Shown here piece after piece: positions 50,558-61,816 of a stretch of 64,000 bases of DNA. The DNA comes from Phytoseiulus persimilis (Eukaryota > Arthropoda > Arachnida > Mesostigmata > Phytoseiidae): positions 3,720,001 to 3,784,000 of the forward strand of contig CM075101.1 in the NCBI GenBank assembly GCA_037576195.1, read 5' to 3'. Position 1 is the stretch's first letter. Each line of letters starts with the position of its first letter. The notes below the pieces were generated by a model, which searched no databases, was not told the DNA's origin, and saw only the letters and a list, made by a program, of their open reading frames with translations. The translations under genes and the position numbers were made by a program.

Positions 50558-51110
50558 CTCGAGGGAAGAAGGCACCTTCGGGTAAAAGTTTCCAAAAAGA
50601 GTCGCCACAGAAGACAAATAGAGGAGCTGGTGCGAACCTTCGGAACCCCAGCTCGGAGACCGCGGGCTTGTTGGCGATTGAGAATGGAACGACGATGAGA
50701 AAGGTGGGTGAGTACGAGCTGGAGACATTGGGACCGCGGAAGGGATCGACAGTGAGAAAGCAATTGGAATGGCAAATGTCGCGGAGTCCTGGAGCCATAA
50801 AGGGCCTCGGGCTCTCCGGAGGGGCCATTCCACCAATCTGCCACCTGGGAGTCATCGAGGGCGACAAAAATTTGAATATCGAAACACCGAACGAGCCGGT
50901 CGGGCAGCCAGCAAAAGAGAAGCGAACTGCGATCGGGGTCGTCCCCGCGGTGCTGGTCGACGAGGTAAGAGAAGGAAAGTGAAGAACCCCAACCCCCCCC
51001 CCCCCCTCTTCCCTGAAAAAAAACGAGAATCCAAAGACACACTGGTCGCGGGGGATGGGGATCGGCCACAAAAATCAACCGGGGCTCGACGATGGGGGGC
51101 GCGTGAATGT
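50558..51110 (+). other. purine-rich block with long open frames on both strands
   Basis: The plus strand is strongly enriched in A and G. This removes stop codons from the minus strand and explains the 331-codon minus frame (50314-51309) and a 193-codon plus frame (50404-50982). Neither has a recognisable domain. Confidence 0.5.
50993..51006 (+). repeat. poly(C) run, 14 bp
   Basis: Fourteen consecutive C on the plus strand, the longest mononucleotide G/C run in the window. Confidence 0.95.
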
Positions 51111-52727
51111 GCTTCGAGCGCGGGGTTCCGTTCGATATACCGCTTCGAGCCGCTCCGATCACTTGAGCCCAGTTTACCCCGGCTAATGCCATACCACTCG
51201 AAATCCTTCCTCGTCGAAGGTCAAACACCTGAATATTCAATTTTGGTAACTGGATTGTCCGCGATTTCATCGGTTTCGCGCCCTCCTCTTCTTTCGAAAG
51301 CGTACCCACTCCTGGGATTTCTCGGAATTAGTTGAAACAGCGACTCCCGCCCGGTTTGCCGCTCGAACCGTCGGAGGGTGCGAGTTCCGGGTCTCTGGCG
51401 GGTCGACACTCGGACCTCCACGTCAACGTTCTGCTGTTGCCAAACTGTCAGCCGCGAACTGAGTCGGCTCCCCGCGTCGTGCGAAAGGTGTTCCTCCCTT
51501 CCCTCCCTTCATTGACAAGTACGACAAGGGCTGATGACTCTGTGTGAGTTCGTCGGAGCTCGTCGTTGCGACTTTTTGTTCCGTACGTCGTTGAATGAAG
51601 ATGCGGCCGGACGCTTCTGAGTTTGTTTACTGTTCCGTCAAAGAAGTCAAAGTCTTCTTCATTCCCATTGGCGACCTCAAGTGCCCACTGTCTGAATCCA
51701 CTCGTCGTCTTCTGTCTTGGATGTCACTTACGACGCTTGGCGAGTTCTGTTCGGACCCTATCAGATCGCGGATCGAATCGAGCGCGGCGTCGGCTCCTTT
51801 CGCTGTTCGGGGCCGAGCTCGGAATGAGGGAACTCAGAGGGGGCTGCCATCGCACCGAACGCTCGCACTTTCGGGAGGAGCTAGGGACCAGTGCAAACAG
51901 GAGCGTATCGGTCCGGCCCGTTCAGCAAAAAAAAAAAATGCTCGAGTCGACGACGACAGCCACGACCAAGTCGAGAATTGACAACGATTCCACGAAAAAG
52001 ATCCGAAGACAAAGAGCAACGGAGCAAGTCTACCAGACGCGCACTCGTGGTCGTCTTCATTCGGTCGCCGGTCGCTCGCTCGCCTGCCCGTCAGCCTGGC
52101 CGCTCGACAAAACGTCCGAACAAACGTTGACTGAAGATGCTCCAGTGTCACCTTGAAGAGCCAACCACCAACACCAGCTCACCTCGCGGGCGAGGCCTCC
52201 TTCTGAGAATAGGAGCACGCCGAAATATTTGACGGACATCTACCCACAAGGTGTCCACTTTCCCCCAAGCCGGGCTGCAAAACGCGTCGAGGACTTCGTG
52301 ATCGCCTCGCGGCTGCCGTTTCCCGCGGCTCGGTCAGATTCATATCCTTCCATACTTCAGGGAGTCCCCGATCTCCCGGAGAAAGGGGAGGTTCACCAGA
52401 ACCGGAGTTTCAATCATAAATTGTGGAAGTAGACGTTATAGTTATGCAATCTCTCCATGTTACCCTCAGACACTTCATTCACGCTCAAAGCCACTGTACA
52501 AAGAGGCTACTGGGTTCGTTGTCTGCCGGTTTCGGTATCCGAAGAGAAAAGGTCCGCTCTGTACCGTATTCTAGGTGCATAGATGGATCAAGTACACAAG
52601 CTTCGCAGCACACGCTGATCGGTGATATCGACGGTCATTGTCGAACGCCCATCGATTGATCCTAAATCTGGACCCCGAGAGAGCTGTCTTGCTCTCGTTC
52701 TCAAACGACGATCTGCCTGCTTAGAGG

Positions 52728-53177
52728 ATGTTCAGTGAGTCTTTCTTTGTGAGGAAGCTGCTCGCTCAACAGGGACACGAGCATCGCCTCGGAATCGACG
52801 CGGCTGGATGCGACGAATCGACTCCTCATACAGAATCGCCGTACGAGCGAACTATACAGAAAATAGATAATGAATACAGGGAAACATTTAAAGACGACAC
52901 CGACGGCTGGTCACTTTTTACGCATGCTAACAAGGATGTTCGTCTTCACCTTCGGCTGCCTGCGCACCATCGTCTGCAGGTGGTTCGGTTGGTAGCGGTG
53001 CAAGGTCCGATGCAATTTGTTGTGACCTCATCACCCTCGCGGCAAAAGACGACAAAGAGCAAAAAAAACATGGAAAACGAAGACGATTCATCCGCTGATC
53101 AGCTTGATCTTCGCTCGGCGTCGGTAGGCAAGCGGCCTGCTCGCGTAAAGACAGTCGATGAGGTAAAGTTGACATAA
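52728..53177 (+). CDS. unassigned open frame, 149 aa, hydrophilic
   Basis: ATG-to-TAA frame. The product is charged and soluble-looking: ERTIQKIDNEYRETFKDD, then WSLFTHANKDVRLHLRLP, and a lysine-rich, acidic C-terminal part (KKNMENEDDSSADQLDLR). No domain recognised. A donor-like CTGCAG|GTGGTT occurs within it at about 52980. The opposite strand is also open for 144 codons here, so a chance origin is possible. Confidence 0.25.
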   Translation: MFSESFFVRKLLAQQGHEHRLGIDAAGCDESTPHTESPYERTIQKIDNEYRETFKDDTDGWSLFTHANKDVRLHLRLPAHHRLQVVRLVAVQGPMQFVVTSSPSRQKTTKSKKNMENEDDSSADQLDLRSASVGKRPARVKTVDEVKLT

Positions 53178-53219
53178 TTGCCATGGACCGTATTGGCCCT
53201 AGTCGTTGCCGTTCTCGTT

Positions 53220-53237
53220 GGTCGGTCGGTCGGTCGG
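53220..53237. repeat. (GGTC)n tetranucleotide tract
   Basis: Four GGTC units, with related CGTT/CGGT units up to about 53270. Confidence 0.9.
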
Positions 53238-53366
53238 CCGTTCGTTCGGTTTGCCGGTCGGTCGGTTGTGGTGATCCTTGAAGACGTCGTGAAATAGCAG
53301 CCACATCGTGACGCCTCATGAAACGAGTCAATAAAATTATCACTGATGACTTGAACGACAATTACC

Positions 53367-53396
53367 GCGGGCGGGCGGGCGGACGGACGGGCGGCG
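53367..53396. repeat. (GGGC)n(GGAC)n tetranucleotide tract
   Basis: GGGC units pass into GGAC units. Confidence 0.9.
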
Positions 53397-54404
53397 AATC
53401 TTTATCCCTCTTCGTTTCTCGCTCAAATTTTTTCGCCCGTCTCGATTTGTTTCTCTCGATTCCCGCTCGTGTGCCTTGTTGCCTCCGCCGATGTACTTCT
53501 GCTCTGTCTAGGTGCGCCGAGGGGTCGGTCTGTCCCTGCCTGCTCTCCGAGCGGATCACGATCGGCAGAAAAAGATGAAAAAGAACAACGAAGTGAAATG
53601 GATGAACGCTTCCTCCCGGATCGTTCTAGCCGGGATCTCGGCACTCTGTCGACTGATTGTTCCAGCAGGCTGAGTTCCGCGCTCCGAGCGGCGGGCCGAA
53701 AGACCAAAACATTAGAGAATCTATGTCTGTTTATACCCTACACTGAGCGGGGTGCATCTGTGATGGCCGCTCGTTGTCCGTCCGGCTGTTGGTGTGCCCG
53801 TGCGGCCACCGGCCAGTTGTCCGGGCGAACTAGCAGCCGACGGAGCAAGCGAGCAGCCGATGTGGCGACTCGGAGCGCTTTCATAAGTTAAAGACAAGGT
53901 TTACCCCGATCCGAGTGATTTGTGGACTCATTTGCATAGCGCAATTGTGACAACAACAGCGCCGACCGCCAGTGGTTCAATAGAGTGCTGGACTCCGGTA
54001 CACGATGCGATCGAATCCTAATACGATGAACACGCTGCCGTTACCGCCGGACAGGAACTCTCTGGTCATAGGTCGAGGGTGACGGATAGGGCTCCACAAC
54101 ACGACCAGCGTTCTGGGTTCTCATTTCTTTTTGAGTATTTTTCCCTCGTCGGTCAACAGAGCAGGCGGACGGACGCGGCGTTACAGCCCGCGATTCGATT
54201 CCGAAGACTTCTCGGCGGAACATCGCACAGATTCTCCCCGAGTTCCCGACGCGGGATCCGATCGGGGCCGGATGAGGGCTTTCCGGCGTTTTTTCCCGGC
54301 GTTTTCCAGAACGGCGCCGCTCTCGGAAGCCAATGAGGGACTGATCAACTAATGTGCCCGTCCGACAGCACGCGTTGGGCAACGGGGTCGATACGAAGAG
54401 AGAC

Positions 54405-54420
54405 GAGGAGGAGGAGGAGG
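54405..54420. repeat. (GAG)n trinucleotide tract
   Basis: About five GAG units. Confidence 0.9.
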
Positions 54421-54496
54421 ACGACGAGGGCTGGGGTCCGTGAGGGCGTAGAAGATGCTCGGCTCGTCGCATACAGTTGGAAGGTATGTGGCCAAG

Positions 54497-54516
54497 CGAC
54501 CGACCGACCGACCGAC
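54497..54516. repeat. (CGAC)5 tetranucleotide tract
   Basis: Five perfect CGAC units, the reverse complement of the GGTC-type tracts. Confidence 0.95.
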
Positions 54517-54890
54517 AGGACCAAAGGCTAAGGTTGTTCTGCCCTCCTTAATCAGCAAAGTAGTGCCCTCGGCCAGCTGTATCTGCATATTCAAGGCATC
54601 AGAGGTGGCCGTATACTCCTTTGCCTGCTGCTCGGCTGCAACTGACTGACGGTCTGCGCGTCTGTCCGACCAACTGGTCGGGCAGATGGGCGAAGCGAGC
54701 GCGCACATCAAGACGTAATGGTCAGTTCTCCTTCTTCGGCCAATGCGCGGCTCTACTCATTGCTCTTTATGCAACTCAGAACGTGGTGTTCAGGATGCCC
54801 TCAGCTTATTCGTGAGCTCTCGGCTACTCTTGGCAAATGCCGGTCGTTTCGAGTTGCCATCAAGCCGCACTTCCAATCCGCTCGTATTCC

Positions 54891-54921
54891 GCCCGCCCGC
54901 CCGCCCGCTCACCCGCTCGCC
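54891..54921. repeat. (GCCC)n tetranucleotide tract
   Basis: GCCC units, degenerating into GCTC/ACCC. Confidence 0.9.
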
Positions 54922-57662
54922 GAGAAAGTCCACCCAGAACGGCCACCAGGTAAACTCCACTCACTCACTGACGGGGTACACCTTCAACTCGCTCTGGCGT
55001 TCTCTGGACTGGAGCGTTGAGACGGACCCACACGACGACTGCTCGCTCGGAAACCCTCGGAATCGGAAACCTGACCCGGGCTCACGGTTCGTCCGCATCC
55101 TCCTGCGATTCAGTCGCTCGGTCTGTCCTGCGATCGGATGTGCGCGCAGTATCTCACACCTATCCCTCGTTGCTGTGGCAATCAAGAACTAGGCGTGGGG
55201 GTTGCGCGGTTGACGTAATTAAACGGAGGGGCCTCACGGTTTTTTTCTGCCTCGCTAAGACAAACGCCCTTATACTCATTCTTCTGACGCCGCCATAAGT
55301 TGCCGAAGATGTCGGCCGCCGCCGCCGCTACTCGATTTGGTCGTGCGCTATGCCTTCTGCCGCTCCGAGTGCTGCCGCTAGTCGAGAAGAAAAAAAAACG
55401 CTGGACCGACTGACTGTCCGCTGACGTTGGGCAACAGATTCCCCGATCAGACGAAGGGAATCACAACTTTCCGTCGAGATGGCGTATGAACCAAGCAGAG
55501 GAAGAGGGAGAGCCTAGGGAGTCGAAAGTACGGCCGGCTGCTCGTCGCTCGGATCGTTCAGATCCGTGTCCACTTTCGGTCGTGGACTCTGAGTGGGTGG
55601 ATGTCGGTCGAGATCTCTCTCTCTCTCTCGGAGGACTCGAGTTTCTTCTCCGAAGTCGTGGATAGCCGCATAATGCAGAAGCGAGCTGTCGTCTACAAGT
55701 GCAGCAGTCGTGAAACTGGAAAGGCATTCGTCGACGGTCGTCGTGACGGAAAATCCGCCAGCCCCGACCGAAATGAATCGAAACCGAACGCCACTTGAAC
55801 GGTCCAATTTTTTATTCAAAATATCCCGATGGGTCGCGAGATGACACATGCATGCCCACCGCTGCGGTCCAACCATCGGGTTTCCGAACAAGTCGCCACG
55901 TTCCGATCGGAGCTGACCCGTTGCCAGCGTCATCGAACTTCATAGTTGGTGGAATCCGAGACACTCGAGCAAAGACTGTCTCTCAGGGCACGAAAGTTTG
56001 TCTCGACTGGAGCCATCCGTCGCGCTGCCTCCGGTCCATCCGATCTCTCTCTTTCTGCCGATCGATGAACCAGACGCGATCATCTGCGGCTGATTCCGTG
56101 GGTTCTCCTGAATTCTCAACGTCTTGCATATTCATGGATCCGAAACTGATTCGATCGTTGTCGAATCTGTCAACTCATTCACTGCTGCCCCACCGCGAGC
56201 TCTTTTCCACATTTCAGGGGAGAATTCATCTCACTCATACTCTAGCTGGATCGTTTGGAAGGCACGATGATCCGTTCATTCACGCACTTGCCCATTCACT
56301 CGTCCAAGGATGGGTTTCCTCACGGAATCCCAGCGGCGGCGTTTATCGCACGGAGCGGTAAGGGATCTACGAGAAGAGAAACGGACGCGTTCACGTCGAC
56401 GCGGCGACGCTCAACTTCATTAACTTTATCGATACGCAGACGCCTCTCCGAGGATTTTTCTAGACAGTGAACCGAAGAGTGGCGAAACAACGATGATCGG
56501 GAGCTGGAACGGGGAAAGCCGAGTTGATGTAATTCTTCAGCGCCAACAAAAAATCCTCAATGGAATAACATCACTAACAACACCAACAGAAAAAAAAACA
56601 CAACATCAACGACCGCGCCTCCGATGGGAATCTTGTCGCCGGGAGTCCATGACGGGCCGCCGGTGTATGAAATCGGGTATGCGGGGCCGAACTAAGCTTC
56701 CATGTCAGGAAAAACAATCGGGAATGTTCCGAAAGACATTCACGGCAGCGATGAAGCTCGAGTCGAAAGAAGAGCCTTGCTAGCAGAGGGTCCGACGCAG
56801 TTTTTCGCGGACGCAGAGATTACTCGCTCCGTCCAGAACCCCCGGAAGCGTTCTCCCTCCACGCGGCGGGCTCTCGGAGGGAACGGATTCGACACCATGT
56901 GACCGAACGAAAGACTCGTGAGGTCAGCGACTTGAGAGGGAACTGCGACCTGCATGGAAATAAATTCGGGCATTCGTGCGAATCGAAGGAAGTTTGCTCC
57001 CAATTTTCTAGTCAACCTGGGTTCGATCTCTCGCAGGAGGGACTATCGCCTCTAAGAACTCGGCTCCAACGACTCCAGAAGCGATCTCGATCCGGAAGGG
57101 ACGGAAGCTGCTCATACGCTCCGGTTCTCGAGCCACGATCTCACCCCGAGAGTTTGTCACAATAATCAAATCTGCTTCGGATTTTTCCCCACCTCGGTGT
57201 CAATCCTCTCCTTTCGATTGTCCAGCTCGCTTCGGAATCGGCTCGAGTCGTTGGTTGCCTCAATGCAGAATGAAGTTGGCGTACCAATTACGTAGCCGGA
57301 CGGCCTGAGCTAGCTACATGAGTTCGATATATCACGACCACTCCCGACGGCGGCTTCAGCAACCAAGGATCGGCACCACCAGCAGAAAACGTCCCTCGTA
57401 CTCGTCGTCATCGTTGCCGTCGTTCTCTATGAGCAACAAGACACCATTATGCGACACACACGGTTGTCAGGAACACTACGCAAAGCTCTGCACGGAGGCC
57501 TGATTGTCGGCACCGAGCGAGCGGAGCCATAGGAGCAGCTCTGTCCAAGCGACCACCGGACACCAAGCGCTCGAGGTGGACGAACGGACGAGCCGAAGGG
57601 CGGATTTTGATTCTCTTGCTCCTCTTCAAGCTACGGAATCTCAATGAGCGAACCCCGCTTCC

Positions 57663-57682
57663 ACGACGACGACGACGACGAC
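57663..57682. repeat. (ACG)n trinucleotide tract
   Basis: About six ACG units. Confidence 0.9.
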
Positions 57683-58839
57683 AACAGCGACGACAAAGAC
57701 GACATCATGCCGGTAGCGTACGAACCGCGCCCGCGTGTACGCGACACCCTGCGTCACGGCCGCAGTCTTCTATCGGCGCACAGTTTCTTAGTTAAGTCGA
57801 CCGTCGCCTCGATTGGAGCGTCTTGCTTGAGCATCGCGAATTCCACACCACGCGGCCGAACGCACGAGTCGACGCTTCGGCGAGCATGAGCGGCAGTGAG
57901 TGGGCTCAAATGGCAGCGACCGCGGCGACAGAACAGCATTCATATTCGACCGGTCGCGCACGCACCGAGAGCTGTGGAAAGATCCTCGTACCGAACACTC
58001 GTTCTGCAGGAGGAGCATTCCTCCCGAACTAACAGAATCATCAGACGCGCGTGCGTGTCCACTGTGATTGGTTTGATTTCCTGGAAATTCGACCAACGAG
58101 ATAGCCGAAAGGGCTCAGCTGTGCGCACGCACTGATTCGCGTGTTGTACCCTTCATGACCATCGCGGGAACATTGTGCCGATCGGCGGGTCGCGCGATGC
58201 TCGAAAGCGGGTTGAGCTTCCACAGGCTCTCATAGCCACAATGACTCGAATCGAGGTCGGCCGCTTGAGGTTTTGGCGCTCGTCATCTCCTCCGCAGAGC
58301 GAGGGCTCAGAATCCGAGGAATCCCCCGAAAGGGATATGGGGGAACAACAACAGATCGTTGCAGGCCGTGGTTGACGTGATTTCGCAGCGGCGTAGTAAC
58401 GACCTCCTCTCTAAGTAAGTAATCGGCGTGCGCGGGCTCTCTCGCGTCTAACGAGTGCTGTTGCCTCGCGAAGTGGTATCTGGCTGGTTGGCGTCTTCGT
58501 CGGATGGCCAGCCGGACCTGGGAGGAGCTCCGGATGACAACTTTAAAGACAAGAACATGAGGGCTTCGCTCTGCGCGGTCCGGCAACGATGAGACGCCGA
58601 TGACGCGACTCGCCCCGCGGCCTGCTCAAACGGTCTCGTTCGCGACAGCGCTCCGACTGCGAAAGCGGCGGACAACCATCGTCGCGAGCTTCCACTAGGT
58701 CCGCGGCTAGCAATGCGAGCGCAGAACAACTCCGTCTTGATTTAGTGTCTTAGTGGTCCTCTCATCTCCGTAGATGACCGGGCCTCCTACGCCACCAGGG
58801 TACCGAAATTTCAATAACGACAACGCCACAAATGCAGCC

Positions 58840-58941
58840 ATGTGCCGCACCGTCATTCTTCTCATCACATTAATCTTCTGTGTCGCCAACAGCACGCGTC
58901 CGTCCGCATGTCCGACCGTGCGCGGACATGACGTGTCATAG
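58840..58941 (+). CDS. candidate 33-residue secreted peptide or first exon
   Basis: ATG at 58840 in the context GCAGCCATG encodes MCRTVILLITLIFCVANS, a textbook-like signal peptide, followed by TRPSACPTVRGHDVS and TAG. Too short for the usual gene finders. It may be a tiny peptide gene or the start of a spliced secreted protein. The opposite strand is open too. There is no direct evidence of expression. Confidence 0.2.
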   Translation: MCRTVILLITLIFCVANSTRPSACPTVRGHDVS

Positions 58942-59095
58942 CCGGACGAGCCACAGTTATGCACGCTCACCACAGCCGCCGCCGCCACGGTGACCACAAG
59001 CAGCCTACTCAAAAGCGATTTTTATCGGCGAGCGTTCCATTAGCCGGCATCGCACGTAGCACTCGTACTACCGTCCCAAAATACGCCACATTTGG

Positions 59096-59359
59096 TTAAC
59101 TTTCAATTTTCGGAGCGCTCCGAGCCAGTTCCTCCTCTCCCTCTATCTTATGAAAACAGTGAATGCAAGTGAATTTCACGTCTAGTCCGACTCGATAGTG
59201 GAGCTCCATCAACAGACTCGAATTCTTCGGTCGCGGGAGGGCAGAACAGGAGGTGTAACAGAGCGATAATCTACTATGCTTTTCATCCTGGCAGCAGACG
59301 AAAAGCTCGTCACCAGCAAACACATGTAATCGCACCTCCATGGTCAAACATTGTTCCAT
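59096..59359 (-). CDS. unassigned cysteine-rich open frame, 87 aa
   Basis: ATG-to-TAA frame with seven cysteines, including C22, C23, C34, C38 and a CIHCFH group at residues 65-70. Sequence such as ELHYRVGLDVKFTC looks natural. There is no signal peptide and no recognised domain; the Cys/His spacing does not match a standard zinc finger. Confidence 0.2.
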   Translation of the reverse strand: MEQCLTMEVRLHVFAGDELFVCCQDEKHSRLSLCYTSCSALPRPKNSSLLMELHYRVGLDVKFTCIHCFHKIEGEEELARSAPKIES

Positions 59360-60268
59360 CGCCCGGCGGACACTCCCCCTCCTCGACGCGGCCGATTGAG
59401 TGTGCGGAGCCCGAGCGAAAGAAAACGAATCACATGAAGACGGAAAGTATCGAGGAGGAAGGAGACGACGTTCACGAAAGAAGGAGGAGGAGGGGACAGG
59501 TTATTTTCTGTTTCCTTTGACAGAAAGGGCGCGGCCGGCGTGATCTATGCTACCAGTATAGACGTGACATCACAACTAGTTGCCATTTAGAGTCAATTTT
59601 TTTTTTATCATTTGAATGCCTCACTCACTCGGTCCTTATGCTCACATGGCTGCCACAATTACATACGGAATTCGTCCGACGAATGAAATATGGCCAACCA
59701 GATACACTAATAATAGTAGACGAAGTTCGGGAAAACTTCAGCGAGAAGAGAGACGACGACCCCTCCATTGGAGACCGTTCACAAGCTCGTGGGAACGTTA
59801 CATCGGCTCCGGCGTCGAACGAGATGATTTCCATGACATTTCGGTTCTCGATGAAGGTTTCAAATCGGTCGAGCTTCCCTTCCGTGGCCGACGCGCTTGA
59901 CTCGATTTCGGTCTTTCGGGGCGAGATTCTCGGCGAAAGCCGGGACTTTCCGCTCGAATTTCCTGGACCTGACGCAGTCGTCTTCTTTTTATTCACAGCT
60001 CTAATTGACACCGAAACTTGTTTCAAGAGTCTTGATATCGCGGACGGGCTCGGTAGGGCCGCTTGGCTTCTGGTGTTTTGGATGTGGATCGACGGGCGGA
60101 TAAGTCATCGCAAACTGAACGTCGTCGCCGAGAAACGCGAAAATCGAGCGACGCGGATCGCTACATCGCATGTATGATAGTAGCGCGTGGCGGAGGTTCT
60201 GAATGAACGCAGCGAGACCGGCATCCAGTCAGGCAGCTCCTTTTATACTTTCTTCGAGAAATTTGTGC

Positions 60269-60284
60269 GTGTGTGTGTGTGTGT
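60269..60284 (+). repeat. (GT)8 microsatellite
   Basis: Eight uninterrupted GT units; complementary to the AC tract 111 bp downstream. Confidence 0.95.
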
Positions 60285-60395
60285 CCGCGGACACATCGTG
60301 GCGTACCGTTGCCCGGTGCCTCACAGGTGGTAGACTCGCGGCAGGAATGCCCTCTTCAACACACGAGTGCCGCCAAGAATGTTAATAATCATCAA

Positions 60396-60417
60396 ACACA
60401 CACACACACACACACAC
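60396..60417 (+). repeat. (AC)11 microsatellite
   Basis: Eleven uninterrupted AC units. Confidence 0.95.
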
Positions 60418-61438
60418 GCTAAAAATATCAAAACAACGCCACAGACACCGATCAAGCAGGAAATTTTCGTGTACAACGACATCGTCCGATGGGAACGTCC
60501 TCGACGTGCTCATATGAACGAGGCTCCACCCCCGGAGTCCTGTGACCGACGGAAACATCCGATCCGGAATTGATCCGGAGTCATTCGTCGCGAACTCAAC
60601 TGCGCCTTACCAAAAAATTAGCCCAAACAAATCCTTCGACTGTTCCCGAATGTTAGTTCCCGGCGGAGTTTCGGCGGCTCTCAGGACTCAGACAGACTCC
60701 CCGAAGCTAGACAGTCCTTCGCTCGTCGGAGTTCCGTTCTCGTCGGAGGTACCCTGGGACAGCGAAGGTGAGCTTGAAAAATTGAGCTATGGGGAAATCA
60801 GTGGCATAGAAATGACGGCCCCAACAGCGTCGGAACGGTGAGGGAGGGACTGCAGGTGGAAGAGGCCAAGAAGCGGGAACAGGAGCAGTCGGGTAAGGAG
60901 GGGCGAAAGAAGTGCGGGACGGACTGACGCGGGAAAAGATTAGGGAAGATGCACCGTCGAGCCTACAGCAAGGGTGCAATGACAGCCCATGATTGGTGGA
61001 CTTCACGGCAGCCAATCTCGGAGCATCCATGCTCTTTGCAAGTCGGCCGTTTCGTCTCGCCTCCACGTCGCTTCTCGTCCACCCTTGCCTCCGGACATCA
61101 CCGGCCAAATTGAGCGTGCACCCGCTTGGCTTTCATGGGAAGCGGGTGTTTGTTGCCTCGAGTAGTCCATCCTCCGGGTTCGCACTCGCCGCTCGAAAAG
61201 AAGCTCTGCCCTTTCAACCCGATCGGGTGCGGCTGTCTGTGGGAGGTGTCGTGGATGTTCGGCTCAAAAGGCTCATCAGCGAGGCGACGTCCATCGCGCG
61301 GAGTCAAGAGGTTCTCCCCCGAGGGTTCGGAATCGAACAAACAAATTATCGCTACTCTCGAGCTGAATCGATCGCCGCCACATCGACCCGGATAGTGGCC
61401 ATGCGGTTGCGATGCAGTTGATTCGACGTTGAATAGAG

Positions 61439-61449
61439 TTTTTTTTTTT
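61439..61449 (+). repeat. poly(T) run, 11 bp
   Basis: Eleven consecutive T. Confidence 0.95.
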
Positions 61450-61804
61450 GGTCGGAGGGAAGAGAAGCGAGTCACTCACTGTTGCTTCGGCCGCTCCATC
61501 GAAGACTATTGCGTCGTGCTCCCAGGGCTCGGTGATAGATTGACCCAGAGGGACAAAAAACTCCGGGTCATTACTCATCGAAGACAAAGAACTCGAGGTG
61601 TTGAAGTAGCTCCGGTCCACGGCAGAGAACCACCGAGAGGAAAATTGGGGTGAGAGAAAATGTGCCCGCGACAGATGCAGTCAAGAATACGCGCGGCCAG
61701 CTTCTTCATCCAACCTCGTAGGTGTGTATGTGTGGATACCCTCGCCGAGGATCACCGGAACTGTTCCGGTATCCCCGCTCTGCCGATTCGACAGAGCCTT
61801 CCTG

Positions 61805-61816
61805 CCCCCCCCCCCC
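61805..61816 (+). repeat. poly(C) run, 12 bp
   Basis: Twelve consecutive C, with a further seven at 61823-61829. Confidence 0.95.

Larger units (their letters stand above)
53178..58839. other. no identifiable gene; cluster of CG-rich tetranucleotide tracts
   Basis: Four tetranucleotide tracts fall between 53.2 and 54.9 kb. Open frames at 53469-53891 (+), 54743-55192 (+) and 55795-56361 (+) are arginine/serine/proline-rich and chance-like. Confidence 0.45.

Noticed and set aside
50314-51309. 331-codon minus-strand open frame, second longest in the window
   Set aside because: The plus strand here is purine-rich, which removes stop codons from the minus strand. The product is low-complexity, includes a glycine run from the C14 tract and has no recognisable domain.
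59625-60177. Plus 179-codon and minus 133-codon frames over the same DNA
   Set aside because: Both read moderately like protein. Without homology or a splice context neither can be called.
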